Shown here: positions 37,468 through 50,345 of the stretch, piece by piece
How positions within the stretch are numbered: the first letter of the stretch is position 1
How the letters are laid out: every line of letters begins with the position of its first letter
NCBI GenBank assembly: GCA_038501785.1
Contig: JBAMJR010000013.1
Location: 1,665,501-1,729,500 of the forward strand
Direction: 5' to 3'
Source of the DNA: Myoxocephalus aenaeus
Lineage: Eukaryota > Chordata > Actinopteri > Perciformes > Cottidae
Length of the DNA stretch: 64,000 nt
Translations under genes and position numbers: made by a program
Notes under the pieces: generated by a model
The model's database searches: none
The model's input: the letters and a program-made list of their open reading frames with translations, nothing else
What the model was told of the DNA's origin: nothing

Positions 37468-39309
37468 GATGCAGACAGCATGCAATATAGGGCACCCTAT
37501 CTTTTTGATGCGGCTGTAAATTCCCGTCGGTTACCCCAGACACTGAATGCAGCGCAGACGCCGGCTCTCTCTCACCCGGCACCGTTCCCACATCCTCTCC
37601 CGGGGTCGGTCGCGGTATCTGCAGATTAACGTTCCCGCAAACACCACCTTTACCTGCGAGGTCGGCCGCAGCGCAGAGGGCAAAGGTCACGAGTTGTTGC
37701 GAGGGCCCGGGCTCATTAAGCGCTTATCGCTGTGAACTGCGAGTACTTAAGGTCGCACGCGTTTTACTTTTTTGTTTGTTTTTAAACACGGGAGACGGAT
37801 CAATGTGCTCTTGTTAGCGCAAGCTTTTAATTTGAATGCACTTTAACGCTGCATTCAGCCCCAAAAGATCGGCCGATCAGAAATGAATCATTTAGAAAAG
37901 AAGTGGCCAGACTATATTAATTATGGAGCCAGCAGCAGAGCTTAATCATGACTGTCCTTTTTTTTTTTTAAAGTCCATAGGCTCATCAGGTTTAGTTTCT
38001 TTCATTGAATATAAAATATGCATTATATAAAGCGTCAATAATGCTATGATTTCATCTTTTTAAGAGGAACCTGTGTTCCTAGAGCCGCTGAAAAACCTTT
38101 AACCCGACATAATGATGAGCATTTCCTTTTTTAAACCTCGTAATCTACACTATAACTTTACCAGGAAGCAAAGTGTGTGTTTTTTAAATGGACGACGGGT
38201 CTCCACTTCCTCCCACTGTACACAAATAAAGTCAAAACGTCTCAGAGAGATATTGATAGTCTGTATATGAAACTCTTTATGTTTTGAAACGGACAAACGT
38301 GGTTTTGGAAAGTTACATCTCCACCTATAACAAACACATCAGCGTGATGAGAACGTCCTACGAGCTTCTTCTTCGGGGAGAAACGTATTCCCCCGTGATC
38401 GCCAGTCGGTTGAAAGGTTAAAGTAGAGTTTAAAAAATGTAAAAGGTTGTCTTGGATCGGAGAGAAACGCCACAGCGACGAGCAACACTTTCATTAGATC
38501 AACAGCACAGACGATGAAGTATCAGCTTCATTAAGACCTTGAGAAAACCCATTCTGAGTAATTACTCGACGGTAATGAGATGATAATTCAAAAATCCCCC
38601 CCTTCCCCCCAAAAAAATAATGGGTTTGAGTCAACATCTTCATATAATGAGCAAATGAACAGCATTTGGAGTAACCTTGATCAACCCCCCGCCTCCATAA
38701 TTCCCCGCCAAGTGTCTCATAATGTAGTTAATAAATCCGTCCAACTCTAAAATACCGGAGTAGAATCTGGGTTAGGGGAAAACTGTGGAGGCGTGTTTTG
38801 CACCAATGGGACTCGACCCTGCTTCTCTCCTGCCACCGCTTTCTCTTCCTGTCCATGTTCCTCCTCTTCTTTTTGTCTCCCTCTCACCCGCTTCCTGTGA
38901 TTTTTTTTTTTTTTTACTGAGGGGTGGCTAAAGTGCAGGAATCATCAGAACAGTGCAGCTGACTTCTCTTCAGCGCTATAATGGCTGACGCTGTGTGCAG
39001 CTGAGCCTCCATTCAAAGCCAGAATGGCTCCTCCGCGTTACAGTTTGATTTCTTCCAAGACGCCCAGTTCCGCCACTTGAGCCGTCTGCGGTTCAAAGCC
39101 GTTTCTCCCCTCCCATCATGCCCCCCCCTCCCCCCCCCCTCCCCTCTCCTCTCCGTCTGCCTCCCTTCACCTCCTCCCCTGACACATTTCTAAAGCTAAT
39201 CTTTCCTACTTTTGATGTGTGCGGAAGATCGATTGTGCCCCTTAAACCCTTTTTTTTAAGGCGTGCCCAGGCTGCCGTGAATAAGCCTCTCATCTGTTCC
39301 AGAGTAGCT

Positions 39310-39392
<83 letters not shown>
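39310..39392 (+). repeat. (CA)n microsatellite, about 41 units
   Basis: An uninterrupted CA run. Confidence 0.99.
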
Positions 39393-39395
<3 letters not shown>

Positions 39396-39964
39396 CTGTA
39401 CATCGGAATGGGATGTGTTTTTAGTCGACAAATACACAGAATATTTCTGTTTCGCCCAATTTTGCAGCCCTATAAAATCCTCAAAAATAAAGAAAAGCTT
39501 CACTTCCAATTAATTTCAAATGTATTGCTAAGTCAGTACAGCCTTAGAATCTTTTAGTCGTTGCAGGTCAGGTCAGTTGAACCTGTAACATATACTGTAC
39601 GTGGTAAAACTAGCAGTTCTTCTTTCGTTTGTCTCAAACGTGGAAAAGATATCTCTCTCTCTCTCTCTCTACAGGCCACTCGGTGAGGCAGGTACAAAGC
39701 TACAGATTGTGTTTTTTAGTCTCCGGACGCTGCTAGACTGAAGGTGACCTACAGACTCGATGCTGCGCCTGAACGCGTCCCGTCTCGACACAGATGGAGG
39801 ACGCCGCCGCTAACGTGCTGCCAAAATTCCAAATAGCGTCTCTCCAGGACATGATGGACCCCCAAAAAACTATCGTTTTAATAATAGTTCTGTAATATTT
39901 CGGGGCAACATTTAAGAAGAAAGAAGAAACTGTGTTTGTCACATGACATACTTTTCACATGCAT

Positions 39965-40135
39965 ACATACGAAATAGGTCTTCTGCATTCAAACCCATCC
40001 TTAGCAGGAGCAGCGGGCTGCTGAAAAGCGCCCGGGAAGCAACTCGGGGTTCAGTGTCTTGCTCAAGGACACTTTGACATGCGAACTACGGGGAGACCAG
40101 GCATCAAACCGCCTACCATGAGCTACAGCCGCCCC
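39965..40135 (-). mobile_element. tRNA-derived SINE
   Basis: On the minus strand it begins GGGGCGGCTGTAGCTCATGG, continues GTAGGCGGTTTGATGCC, and contains GTGTCCTTGAGCAAGACACT, the hallmark body of a common teleost SINE. The promoter boxes are diverged. Confidence 0.75.
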
Positions 40136-41190
40136 TTTAAGTCGTTGTTATATGTGATTTAGTGAGTCGTAATTTCAAATCCAAAAGTATTTGGTAACCG
40201 TAAATTTGAGGCGCTCTAACTAATGACTAAAACAATGAGTTAAACACTTGTCTTTCTAAATCCGCTGTCTACGGTCCTCTCTGTCATGTCTCTGTTTTAG
40301 CAAACCTTTCTTTCCTTTTGTCTTAAAAAAAAAAAAAAAAAAGCTATTTATTCAGGACTCTTTCATTTTTCTCTCCACCGCCGCCCCTCTCGCCTGCCTC
40401 CCCCTCTCTGTTTGTCCCCGCTCCTCCGGGGCCTTTTGTTGGTCGTTGTGTAGAGTGCAGCCTGGAGCGGGGCCTGACATTTGCGGCGCTGAAAAGGGGG
40501 GAGGGGTGGGAGCGTGGGGCGCAGAGGCGAAGCGACTAGACGGCGGCGCGGAGGAAGATAACGCGGCAGCGGAGAACTCGACCGCATTACTAACGAAGAG
40601 CTCTTTGACCCAATGTACCTGCGCCGACGAAAAGTTTGGGCTGAAACGGATCCCCTGCTGGAGTTTAATTTCAAATAGACTTTTCATTTGGCTCCCGAGT
40701 GCTGACTTCATGGAAATTGACAAATTCGTTGTTTGCAAGCTGGTGTTTATCTTTTCAGTTGGACTGGCAGATTTCCCCGTGGAGCTCTTCGCAGTCCAAG
40801 AGGCCCGACGAGAAGCCGGAGGAAAGCGGCCACGTTTGTCCCTCTTTCGTCTCTTTGTGCAGAGAGTTGACGTCAACGTTCAGTGTGACGGCCTTTTAAT
40901 TAGTAACGCGGGCTTTAATTGATTTCATGGCTGTATTTGAATGTGGCCTAATTACCTAAAGAGTAGAATAGAAGAACATCAGTTTCACAGTGAAAAATGT
41001 GACATGCATGTCATGTTGTAAATGCACAAAACAATTGCCAGGATACGTTTAACATGCTATGACCTGGTTGCCGCTGATGGCAACTTGCGGCCAAGAATTT
41101 GTTGCCAGTCACAAAGTGGCTCCCAACCTGGCAACCCCCCCACTGTCGAGCCCTGCAGACGGATGGATTTGGCGAGTTAATGTGGAATTT

Positions 41191-41191
41191 A

Positions 41192-41231
<40 letters not shown>
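41191..41231 (+). repeat. (GT)n microsatellite
   Basis: GT run of about 40 bp. Confidence 0.98.
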
Positions 41232-41233
<2 letters not shown>

Positions 41234-41313
41234 TGGTTAAGTGCACTCGGGAGCCGCCTGTAAAATAAACGCCCATCGTGGGATGGTGACCACGGGACGC
41301 CGTGGAATCTTCG

Positions 41314-41314
<1 letters not shown>

Positions 41315-41364
<50 letters not shown>
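41315..41364 (+). repeat. (GT)n microsatellite
   Basis: GT run of about 50 bp. Confidence 0.98.
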
Positions 41365-41366
<2 letters not shown>

Positions 41367-41668
41367 CGCTGTAGAGGGCTGCATGCATGCACACAGCATA
41401 GAAACATTGCACCATCCCCTTGGTCTCAGTAACGGTTTGCTCAGCTACACTTCCCATATTGTTTATTTCAGTCCGAGTTTGATCTATGTTTATACCGCGC
41501 GTGTGTACAAGTGTGTGTGTGTGTGTGCACGTGTGTGTGTGTCTCTTGCACGCTTGGGCACGGTGCCGTCTTACCTCACCCTTCTGACGCTAAGCAGCTT
41601 TAGGCTGATCACCATCTGTTCAACCAGTCACTGCACAAAGACTGCCTCACACTCCTCACCCACTCAGA

Positions 41669-41669
<1 letters not shown>

Positions 41670-41704
<35 letters not shown>
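41670..41704 (+). repeat. (CA)n microsatellite
   Basis: CA run of about 35 bp. Confidence 0.97.
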
Positions 41705-41707
<3 letters not shown>

Positions 41708-41842
41708 GTGCAGCACCGCTTGCATTCAAACCCAGGGGTGATGTTTTGCGTGGCTGTGAAACGGGTGCGTTCACATTACCACTGAGGTTGTGCTGAGTGT
41801 GATTTGCTGTGGGATGATGGGTAATTCACAGAAGGCTGCAGG

Positions 41843-41943
<101 letters not shown>

Positions 41944-42550
41944 TCCGCTAGTTAAAAGCTGCTCCGCTGGTGAACCCAGCTAATTGGTGAGTTCCCCAGT
42001 TCAGCCACAGGACGGGGGAGTACGATAGAGATGAAGCGTCTTTTATTTTCATTCTCTACTTTTGATTATCAGGGTCGTCTTTTGTTTTAACACCTGATTT
42101 TATACATTCAACAACCTGCAATCCCATCCCAGCTCTTGGAACAAAATATTGATTAAATAATTATTATAATAATAATACTTGAATCAAATACATTAAATGG
42201 AGATGACAACCGTAAGATCAGTCAAAGATGTAATATTATACGATGCACACTACGCTCTTCACTCTCAATCGGATGGAGACGATGTCATTAATGAGTTGAA
42301 ACACAAAAGAGACACACACACACATTGCGCAATACAGACGACCGCCTTTTTTTAAAGTGACGAGTTGTTGTGTTATAAGAGCTGCTCAGCTCTTTTTTGG
42401 GAATAGCTCAGCGAGAGACACATACACACACACACACACACACACATCATGCGTATGCGCGCAACAGTCCACAGTTATCTAGCTAGAAACATTGTAACCA
42501 CGGTAACAGACAGCAGAACCGTTTGCCTTTTTTGTGCTCCCATCTAGAGC

Positions 42551-42625
42551 CGGGTGTCATTATCTAAACCGGGTGTCATTATCTAAACCGGGTGTCATTA
42601 TCTAAACCGGGTGTCATTATCGAAA
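42551..42625 (+). repeat. 19-bp tandem repeat, 4 copies
   Basis: Unit CCGGGTGTCATTATCTAAA is repeated four times. The last copy has CGAAA at its end. Confidence 0.95.
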
Positions 42626-44670
42626 CAATCAAAAAAAAGTATCAAAATGTGGCCTTGAATATCCGGGAATTTCATGACATTTCCCAGATTTCAATAAAAT
42701 TATGGCAATTCTAAACAACATTTTAGCTTCTTTTTTTTTTTTTTTTATGAGAATAATGCGTTAATATCTCTCTCTGTTTCACACTAAAGCACATAGTGAA
42801 AGAAACGCCGCACATCTTCGTTTATACGCAGCGCACCGGGGAGTAATCACAGCACTCATTTTTCTAACCTGGTTTCAATCGTCCTCGCTGATATTATTTT
42901 CCACCTCGGCACCTGGTAAAATTGGAGTTTTGCGTTTTTGGAGGTCAGTGTTTGGAGTTGAATCTTTGCTGCAACACCTGATGGAAATTCATCGTATTTC
43001 AAGCCGATGAATGAAGTTATTTACGACCTCTTCAAGTCGTAAATAACGGCCTTTCTTTTTTTGCTGTGTCAAAGTCTGTACCGTAACTCAGATATCAGAT
43101 GTGTTTTTTGTAATGTGTTACGGACACACACACACACACGCGCGCACGCACGCGCATCCTTTATGATTATGGCATTGCCTAATAATCCAGATCATTAAAC
43201 CTCATCAGCGTCCACACAACATACCTTCCTGACGGCCAAGCGGGGAGCTGAAGTGTGCTTTGCTTTCCTCCACATTCATTCGTCTCAGCTTGTGTCCGCT
43301 GACCTGTCGAGGGAGTTTCCCTTGCCTTTCACCCAGTGCATGCTGGGATAGATTTCAGGCAGAAGCAGGTATCAAAAAAAAAAAAAATAGATGGATTGGA
43401 TTATGTGTTTGCTGCTGGCAGCAGGTTTCGCCTGAGTGTTTACTTCTTTTCTTACACAAGATCAATTGCTTTATTTATCTGTATCCCGCCTGCTGCTCAC
43501 CCTCATCTTCCCAACACACGGCGCGCGTTATTTAAGGCCTGCACAGGTCAGCCGGAGCACATCGCCCCAGCGGTGCGAGTGCAGTTGCAGCCAGCATCGC
43601 GCCGTGACCCTGACCCGCCGGCTCGTTAATGCTAACCCGCAGCCCTCGAGTGGTTGGACCTCTGTTTATCCCTCGGACTGAACGAGACGACGCTCTCTCT
43701 CCGGCGGGAGGGATGATTCAATTTGTGAACCCGCCGACCTCAGCATTGAGATCCAAAGTGCGCTCCTCTGCCGATATGCTTGTACACACAGTGTGCGGGG
43801 AGAGGAGGCGCAACCTGTGTTGTCCAGCCTCTTGGGGTAACATCGAACATAACTTTGATGCGTAGCGAGACGAGGAGCTGTAGTACCGGAAGAGGGAAGC
43901 GGGGAGGGTTGTACTTTGACATTTTGCAATAATTCAAAAGGATTATTTTGCCTTTTTTTTGGTTCAATATCACGGCGATGCGATCAAAGCACGTTGCTCT
44001 ACAAATTTCTGTTGTCCGACTCAAACAATATTCACAAACTCACAAGATTTTTTTTGTTCAATGGAGAGTTTGGGCTCCACCACCCCAACTCCACTGCTTT
44101 GAACATGGATTGGAGTGTTTTGTGTAACTTTTGAGCCACTGTGTGAGAGCAGACAGCAGAGAGATCAGACGCGATACGGGAGCATCGCTGCCACATTCTC
44201 ACCCGTCGTAGTCCTGATTTTTTTTTTTTTGCGTAGGCCTGGCTGGCTGGCTGGAGCCTTCTTTCTCACTTACAACTGCTATAATCATCATATCTTCCTA
44301 TTAATAATGGATCAAATAACCACGTCCCCGCAGCTCTCGCTCACTGTTATGGTTTCATCGCCGTTTCACTTCACTCCCGCCACTCCACCCTCGGCAGGCA
44401 GCTGCTTTCAAGATGACTCTTAACAGCCATCGGATGATCACAAATGTTGCTCCGGATCTGTTGGATGTGTAATTTAACAGTTTGCTAATAAGTCCACCGT
44501 GTTGACTGCTTAAGGTGATGTTTTCAGTTTTTATTTTTACAGCTTCTTTCTGCCAATAAATCCGGTTATTGCAGGCTTACCGTCCGGGGTTGGCAGGAAC
44601 GCGTCTTGACGAGCCACGTGTTAAATGTTTAATTTTGTTCTCTCTCTCTCTCTCCGTCTGTGTTGTGCAG

Positions 44671-44783
44671 GGGTCCCTTCAGCGTGGTGAGAAGATGCAT
44701 CAACAGGGAGACGGGGCAGCAGTTCGCTGTCAAGATCGTGGACGTGGCCCAGTTCACCTCCAGCCCCGGACTCAGCACGGAGG
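44671..44783 (+). CDS. cask: cask coding exon 2 (glycine-rich loop and ATP-site lysine)
   Basis: This 113-nt internal exon codes for 37 full residues beginning GPFSVVRRCI and ending SSPGLSTE, with split codons at both ends (start phase 2, end phase 1). The acceptor is TGTTGTGCAG and the donor is G|GTAAGAG. It matches residues about 21-57 of human CASK, including the nucleotide-binding loop GPFSVV and the FAVKIVDV motif whose lysine is K41. CASK is a membrane-associated guanylate kinase scaffold with a CaM-kinase-like domain, which in mammals binds Mint1, Caskin, neurexin and Veli at synapses and cell junctions. The split aspartate codon G|AT joins exactly to the exon at 52250. One visible difference from human is Gln in place of Lys in VDVAQFTSS. 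A CT-rich tract immediately precedes the acceptor. Identification is very secure. Which fish paralogue (caska or caskb) cannot be told. Confidence 0.97.
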
Positions 44784-45128
44784 GTAAGAGATCGCAAACC
44801 TCTCGCTGCAAACTCGCCGATAATGTGCGTTATTTACTTGCTTTCTCCGACCCTCTGCCGCACAGTAAAAGTGAATGCAGCGGAGAGGTCAGATGCTTGT
44901 CCTTGTTTGTGAGCCTAAGTCCACACTGGCCTACTTCTCATTCACTCAGCTGCTCACAGACACACTCGGGAGTTCCCCAGTTCAATCGAAGTCTTCTTCT
45001 GTTGTCTTTGGGCTGTTTTTCATTGAAGCAGCTAATTAGGACGCCACGCCGAGGGCACCTTGAGAGGACTTGTTTGGGAAAGACGTGGACAATCCCTCCA
45101 CTGTTCATAGATTAAACAGCAATATATG

Positions 45129-45130
<2 letters not shown>

Positions 45131-45175
<45 letters not shown>
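45131..45175 (+). repeat. (AT)n microsatellite in cask intron 2
   Basis: AT run of about 44 bp. Confidence 0.98.
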
Positions 45176-45176
<1 letters not shown>

Positions 45177-47228
45177 AATACTATGATGCTGAAACAGAAG
45201 GATGTAACATATGTTATGTAGAGGACATACGACATGTCTGAATGTTTTAAAAACAAACTTCTTACTCGTACTTTAATATGAATTATTCAGACTGTACTGA
45301 GCATTTTGCATGCATCAATTATTCAAATATTCACAGACTATTTAGGCAATTAAAAGTCTAATTTAAGCGGGGGGGGGGAAAAGGACTCCACTTCATATTT
45401 TTGTTTAACTAAACAGGTGTTGTTGCTAATTCAGAGCGAGGCAGCTGAGTATCGTCTAGACCAGTGAGAGGTCTTATCAGATATCTGCCACTGGCTGAAG
45501 GCAGTGGAGGGAGGGATGGAGAGGAGGAGAGATTGAATTAAAGATATTTCAGATTTTTTATTTTTTTCTCCGGGTGAGGAGGCGATAAGACAGAAAGTAT
45601 CAGAGGAACTGAGAAGTCTGAATAGAGATTTCTAGTTCTTTATTAGACAGAAGAACGCCGCGGGTCAGCTGTGACGCAGGTTTACCGCCGTCCGTATATA
45701 TCGAGCAGGTATTTTTAAGAAAGCATTGAATGGACGATCCCTAGCAGTTCAACCTAACCCGAACCTATCTCACTGTGCTGTGTGGAGGGATTCGTTTTTT
45801 CTTGTTAAAATAGAACAATAGATATGAGCTCTGCGGTACTGAAACTGCTTCACCGGCACACAAAGGAAGAGAGAGGGGAAGAAAACCTCCTAATCTTTAC
45901 GAGCGTCAGTCACCATTTACTTTTATCATACTTTATTTTGTTGCTATTGTCTAATGTGAGATGAGGACACAAAATGTCCTTTTTTTTTTTTTTATTGGGC
46001 AAAACGGCTACAAAAGATTTAATAATCTCAATCACAGCAAGCAACATAAAAGCAAATCTGAACAAATGGAGACTTAGTATATTTATTCATTTAATACTAA
46101 GCCAACATACAGGCCTAAATAAAATATAATACCTGACTCTGTCTATCGATCGCCTCCGCTGTGTTTCAGGATGCTAAGCTAAACTAAATGCATGCTTCTT
46201 GCAGCCAGAGACTACTGTTAAACTGCCTTTTAAATGTAATCTGTAAACAAATGTCTGTTCCATGGTTTGTTGTTGTAATTATCAGTATTTCTATCTAATT
46301 GTCAGTACTTGTATCTGAGTGTGTAGTCAATATTTTTGTCCTGTGGTTAATAATAATAAAAGAACATATGCAAACGGTGGTAATGGGAGAATATCAACTA
46401 CTAAATATCTGGTATCAGGACGTCCCTCGATGTGTTACAGACATTCATCGCGTCACATTGGCTCAGTGCAGCTTCCCAGAGCCAGCAGCTCTTTAGATAA
46501 TAGACCGGTGTCCACAATCTCTATTATCCGCCGCCGCCGTACCTCAACACCGCAAACCGATTACACACGAGTGTAAAATGTATCGCGTCGATCCAGTGAC
46601 GCACACATGCTACGAGTTCAAGGTAATGAACGTTCCTCAGAGGAGATTTAGCTGCCACATTACACAGCAGCCTTCTTTACCTTCTCTAATTCTCTCTCGC
46701 CGACGAAGAGAGCGTAATCCAGCATGACAGGGCGTCTCCTTGGTTTGCTTAAGCTTCCGCGAGGCTGACACAAAGTGCTCATCCATTCACACCATGATCC
46801 CCCACAAAGCACCAGTCCTCACACTGTCACAGTGAGACTTCTTTTTTTATTTTGTGTCTCCAGAAAATTGCAGGTATTTTTTTATTATGGGGCGAGCGGG
46901 AACAAACGCTCGTCTTCACTTTCCACCCAGACTACTGGGGCAAAACGGCCGTTAACTTAAACGGATTAATTGTGAATTAGTGTCTTCCAATAGTGTTTCG
47001 AGAGAACGTGTCAAAAACAAATTCGGAGGAAGTCGCACGAATTAATCTACAAAATAATGTGAAATACTTCAAAGTAAAAGCACAATGAACCCTCGAAATT
47101 GCATTATTGTAAACTCCTCCACCTCATAATTGCAACTCCCGCCATCTACAATCGCCAAATTGCTGGTCAGTTCCACACATGCTGGTATCTTTGTGATAAC
47201 GGGTTAATTACCAGACATCCATCCTCAT

Positions 47229-47231
<3 letters not shown>

Positions 47232-47261
<30 letters not shown>
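47232..47261 (+). repeat. (GA)n microsatellite
   Basis: GA run of about 30 bp. Confidence 0.97.
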
Positions 47262-47262
<1 letters not shown>

Positions 47263-47631
47263 CTCATAAAAAGTAGTGCTGAAAAGATGGTTTGACAGAT
47301 GGAAGCAAACTCCTAAATGAAAGTTTTTCATTGTAACCGTGCACCCCCGTAACATTTCTCTTCGTTGCCAGCATCCGTGTGTGTGTGGACACGCGTGTAG
47401 TAACATGGTCAGTACACTCCCCAGTCATTTATATCCAATCACAGCTTCTCCTCTGCAGCGCTCAGGAATCCATCAAACTACACGCCGACGCCGGGCGGCT
47501 GTTCTCATAGTTGATTTGTTTTTATGCCCCCCCCCCCCCTCCTCCTCCTCCTTGTTGCCTTTTTAGAAAGCAGAGCAGTTTCACTTGAGCGGGCAGCTGA
47601 AACACCGCACCGCAGTAATCAAGCAGACGCA

Positions 47632-47634
<3 letters not shown>

Positions 47635-47682
<48 letters not shown>
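47635..47682 (+). repeat. (CA)n microsatellite
   Basis: CA run of about 48 bp. First of five arrays within 650 bp. Confidence 0.98.
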
Positions 47683-47688
<6 letters not shown>

Positions 47689-47769
47689 CCGGCACTGAGC
47701 TCAGACCAGGGGAAGTGGGTCAAATGGTTCGTGTCTTGGCAATGGATTGGCCAGCAGAGGACACACAGA

Positions 47770-47781
47770 GACACACACAGA

Positions 47782-47820
<39 letters not shown>
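47770..47820 (+). repeat. (CA)n with GAGA interruptions
   Basis: CACACAGAGACACAC-type sequence followed by an uninterrupted CA run. Confidence 0.97.
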
Positions 47821-47986
47821 CACCAGCTTGTTTCTCTTCAGCCTGTCCGGAGGTCTGTCTGACGAATAGGTCAGCCCTCTTAGGGGATGAGAGAATAAAA
47901 GCCAGCCAGAGAATGAGCAAAATTCATCATGTGCCATCACCTACTCTCTTCCCTCCGCTTCTGTCGTTCTCCCGCCTCCCCGATTC

Positions 47987-47990
<4 letters not shown>

Positions 47991-48064
<74 letters not shown>
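47991..48064 (+). repeat. (TC)n microsatellite, about 36 units
   Basis: An uninterrupted TC run. Confidence 0.99.
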
Positions 48065-48069
<5 letters not shown>

Positions 48070-48132
48070 TCTTCTGTGTTTCTACTTCCTCTCAAATCCC
48101 TGTCCCTCCGTCATCGTTCCTGCTTGTACAGC

Positions 48133-48133
<1 letters not shown>

Positions 48134-48168
<35 letters not shown>

Positions 48169-48210
48169 TTACCGTTTCTATTACTGCTGTGATATCTCGT
48201 CTGCTAAAAA

Positions 48211-48287
<77 letters not shown>
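48134..48287 (+). repeat. opposed (GT)n and (CA)n arrays (potential hairpin)
   Basis: GT run at 48134-48164, a 47-bp spacer, then CA run at 48212-48287. The sequence GCAGCCCTGTGTG immediately follows the second run. CAGCCCTGTGTG also introduces the first, so the pair is bracketed by a short direct repeat. Confidence 0.95.
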
Positions 48288-48289
<2 letters not shown>

Positions 48290-50239
48290 GCCCTGTGTGG
48301 TGTTGCCGTGACAGCAAGGCCTCCTTCCTCTGCAGGCTTTGACTCCCAGCAGGAGGAACATGGATCGCTGTAGAGATCACATCTGTTCATCACCTCCCTT
48401 CCTCTTTCTCCCTCTCTCTCTTTTGCAATATTTCTCTCTTTTATTTTTATTTTTTATTTCCAGCTCTAGCTCTAAATACCCTATTATTATAATGTTTTCC
48501 TAAAACGCCCAGTTGCTCTGCATGAACGTGCTCACAGCTGTGGCGAGCGCCGCCCATAAAGTGTGAAGGGATAAATAAACACGTATGCACGGTATACAGG
48601 AATCCTCCGTCACCATGGATACTGATGGTTTCCTCCGCTTGCAAAGCTGTGGATTTATTTCATATTGTCGTTAAATACAAATACATAACATCTACCAAAC
48701 AACCAATGGTACAGAATTAACTGTGCACCATTTTTTTTTCAAATGATGTATGGAAATGGGTGCAGTAGATGTGAACTAAATTAGTATTTTCTTTCTTTTA
48801 TTAATACTTAAAACATTTTTTATCACAACCTTTTCTGTTATTTTTTTTGCCAACAAATATGTAATCAACATTTAGGTGATTTACAAGTATTTGATTCGTA
48901 TAGACAGATATGCAATGTTAAGAAAAACAGTAACTGTCATGTTTGTTGTATCAGTTTTCTTTCCAGCAGTGAGTCTGTCTGTGGATATCCGTGCTTACTT
49001 GTTAATTAATGTCAAATTAAATTGATTGGTATCGGTCTGGCCGTCCGGGAGAAGCTTTAAGAAGAGTTCTCCAGTTTGTATTTGTTAGTTTATATTGTCT
49101 CCAGTCGTGATTAGTAGAATAGCAACAGATATCACTTCATGTTATAATCTTTAACGCAATTTTGTGCCGCCCATCCTGCAGCGTTATCCATCTCTTCTCT
49201 CTCCCCATTTTGGGGGCTATTAATTCCCTGTTGCTCCCTTTTTTTTAAATCAATGAAAAGTAGCTTCCCTGCTGCAGTTTTTCCCCCCTCGCTCATTAAA
49301 GTCGGTCTGCTTCCCATTTTGATAAAAGTATCTTTGGTAATCTCCAGCAGCTCTCGCGGTGACGGGCGTAAACAGCGAGCTCACTGGATGACATTAAGGT
49401 AGCCACTTTATCCGGCTTTAGCGGCATTAGCATCCCGTTAGAGCTAGCCCACAGCCTTGCGCTTGTCCTCGGAGGATTAGCTTAATGTTAGCGCTGAGGC
49501 TCGCAGCGGCACAAGTGGCTCACGGTTTTTGGACTTGGAGCTTAATTAAATGTCACCGCATACATACAAGAACAATACAGTCGATTCTCATTATAGTTCA
49601 CATGAATGTGTGTGTGTGTGTGTGAGATAGATTGCATGCTGCCCTGGCACATCTACTCAGTCCCATCTTTTCCCCCCATTGAGTCCATAAATCACCTCCA
49701 GCTGCAGCAGCAGCCGAGGGAATACCTCATCGGGAAGCTTCCATATTTACTACTTACCGAGAATGTATATTTTGGCAAGGCATGGCTATTTGAGGAGGGA
49801 CCGATAATAAAATGCTGATGAGATCGAGCTCCGGCGGAAAAGTTCTGTTTTGTGGTGTTTTATTTCTCTCCTTCAAAAGGGTCCCGGAAACAACAGCCGC
49901 CAGGAGGGGAAGGAGTAAGGAACTGCTTTGAGGAAAAGTATGAATGGACGGATCAAAGGATTGAGAGATTGAATGGAAAGGATGAAAGCGAGATGGATGG
50001 GGGACCGGCTATGTTTAGATGTGCATAGTGGAGGCAAATCCCCCTTTGTTTATCAAATCCAATCTGTAGGATTGACTCTCTGGACTGTTAATGTGAAACC
50101 GGTCAGATTTGTGCTCCACATTCTCTATCTGTTGCTGTGCGAGTGAGGTGGGCTTGCACATTACTTAGCGGGGCCTTTCTTGGACTGGAAACGTCCTCTT
50201 GCGCTTCACGCCACAACCATTTTTCAGTGAGGTTGTCTG

Positions 50240-50345
50240 CAGGTCTTAAAAAGCCTTAAAAAAAGAAGCAATGAGTTTAATTTCCTCAAGGCCTTGGAAA
50301 AGTGTTAAATGTGATTTATTTGAAAGGCCTTGAATACTTTCTGCT
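50240..50345 (+). mobile_element. decayed 'GTCTTAAAAAG' hAT-like fragment
   Basis: GCAGGTCTTAAAAAGCCTTA and AAGGCCTTGGAAAAGTGTTA resemble the subterminal motifs of the element at 30820-32013. No termini are visible. Confidence 0.45.

Noticed and set aside
38980..39010. ATGGCTGACGC as the start of cask exon 1
   Set aside because: After Met-Ala-Asp the frame diverges from CASK and reaches a stop, with no donor in the expected phase.
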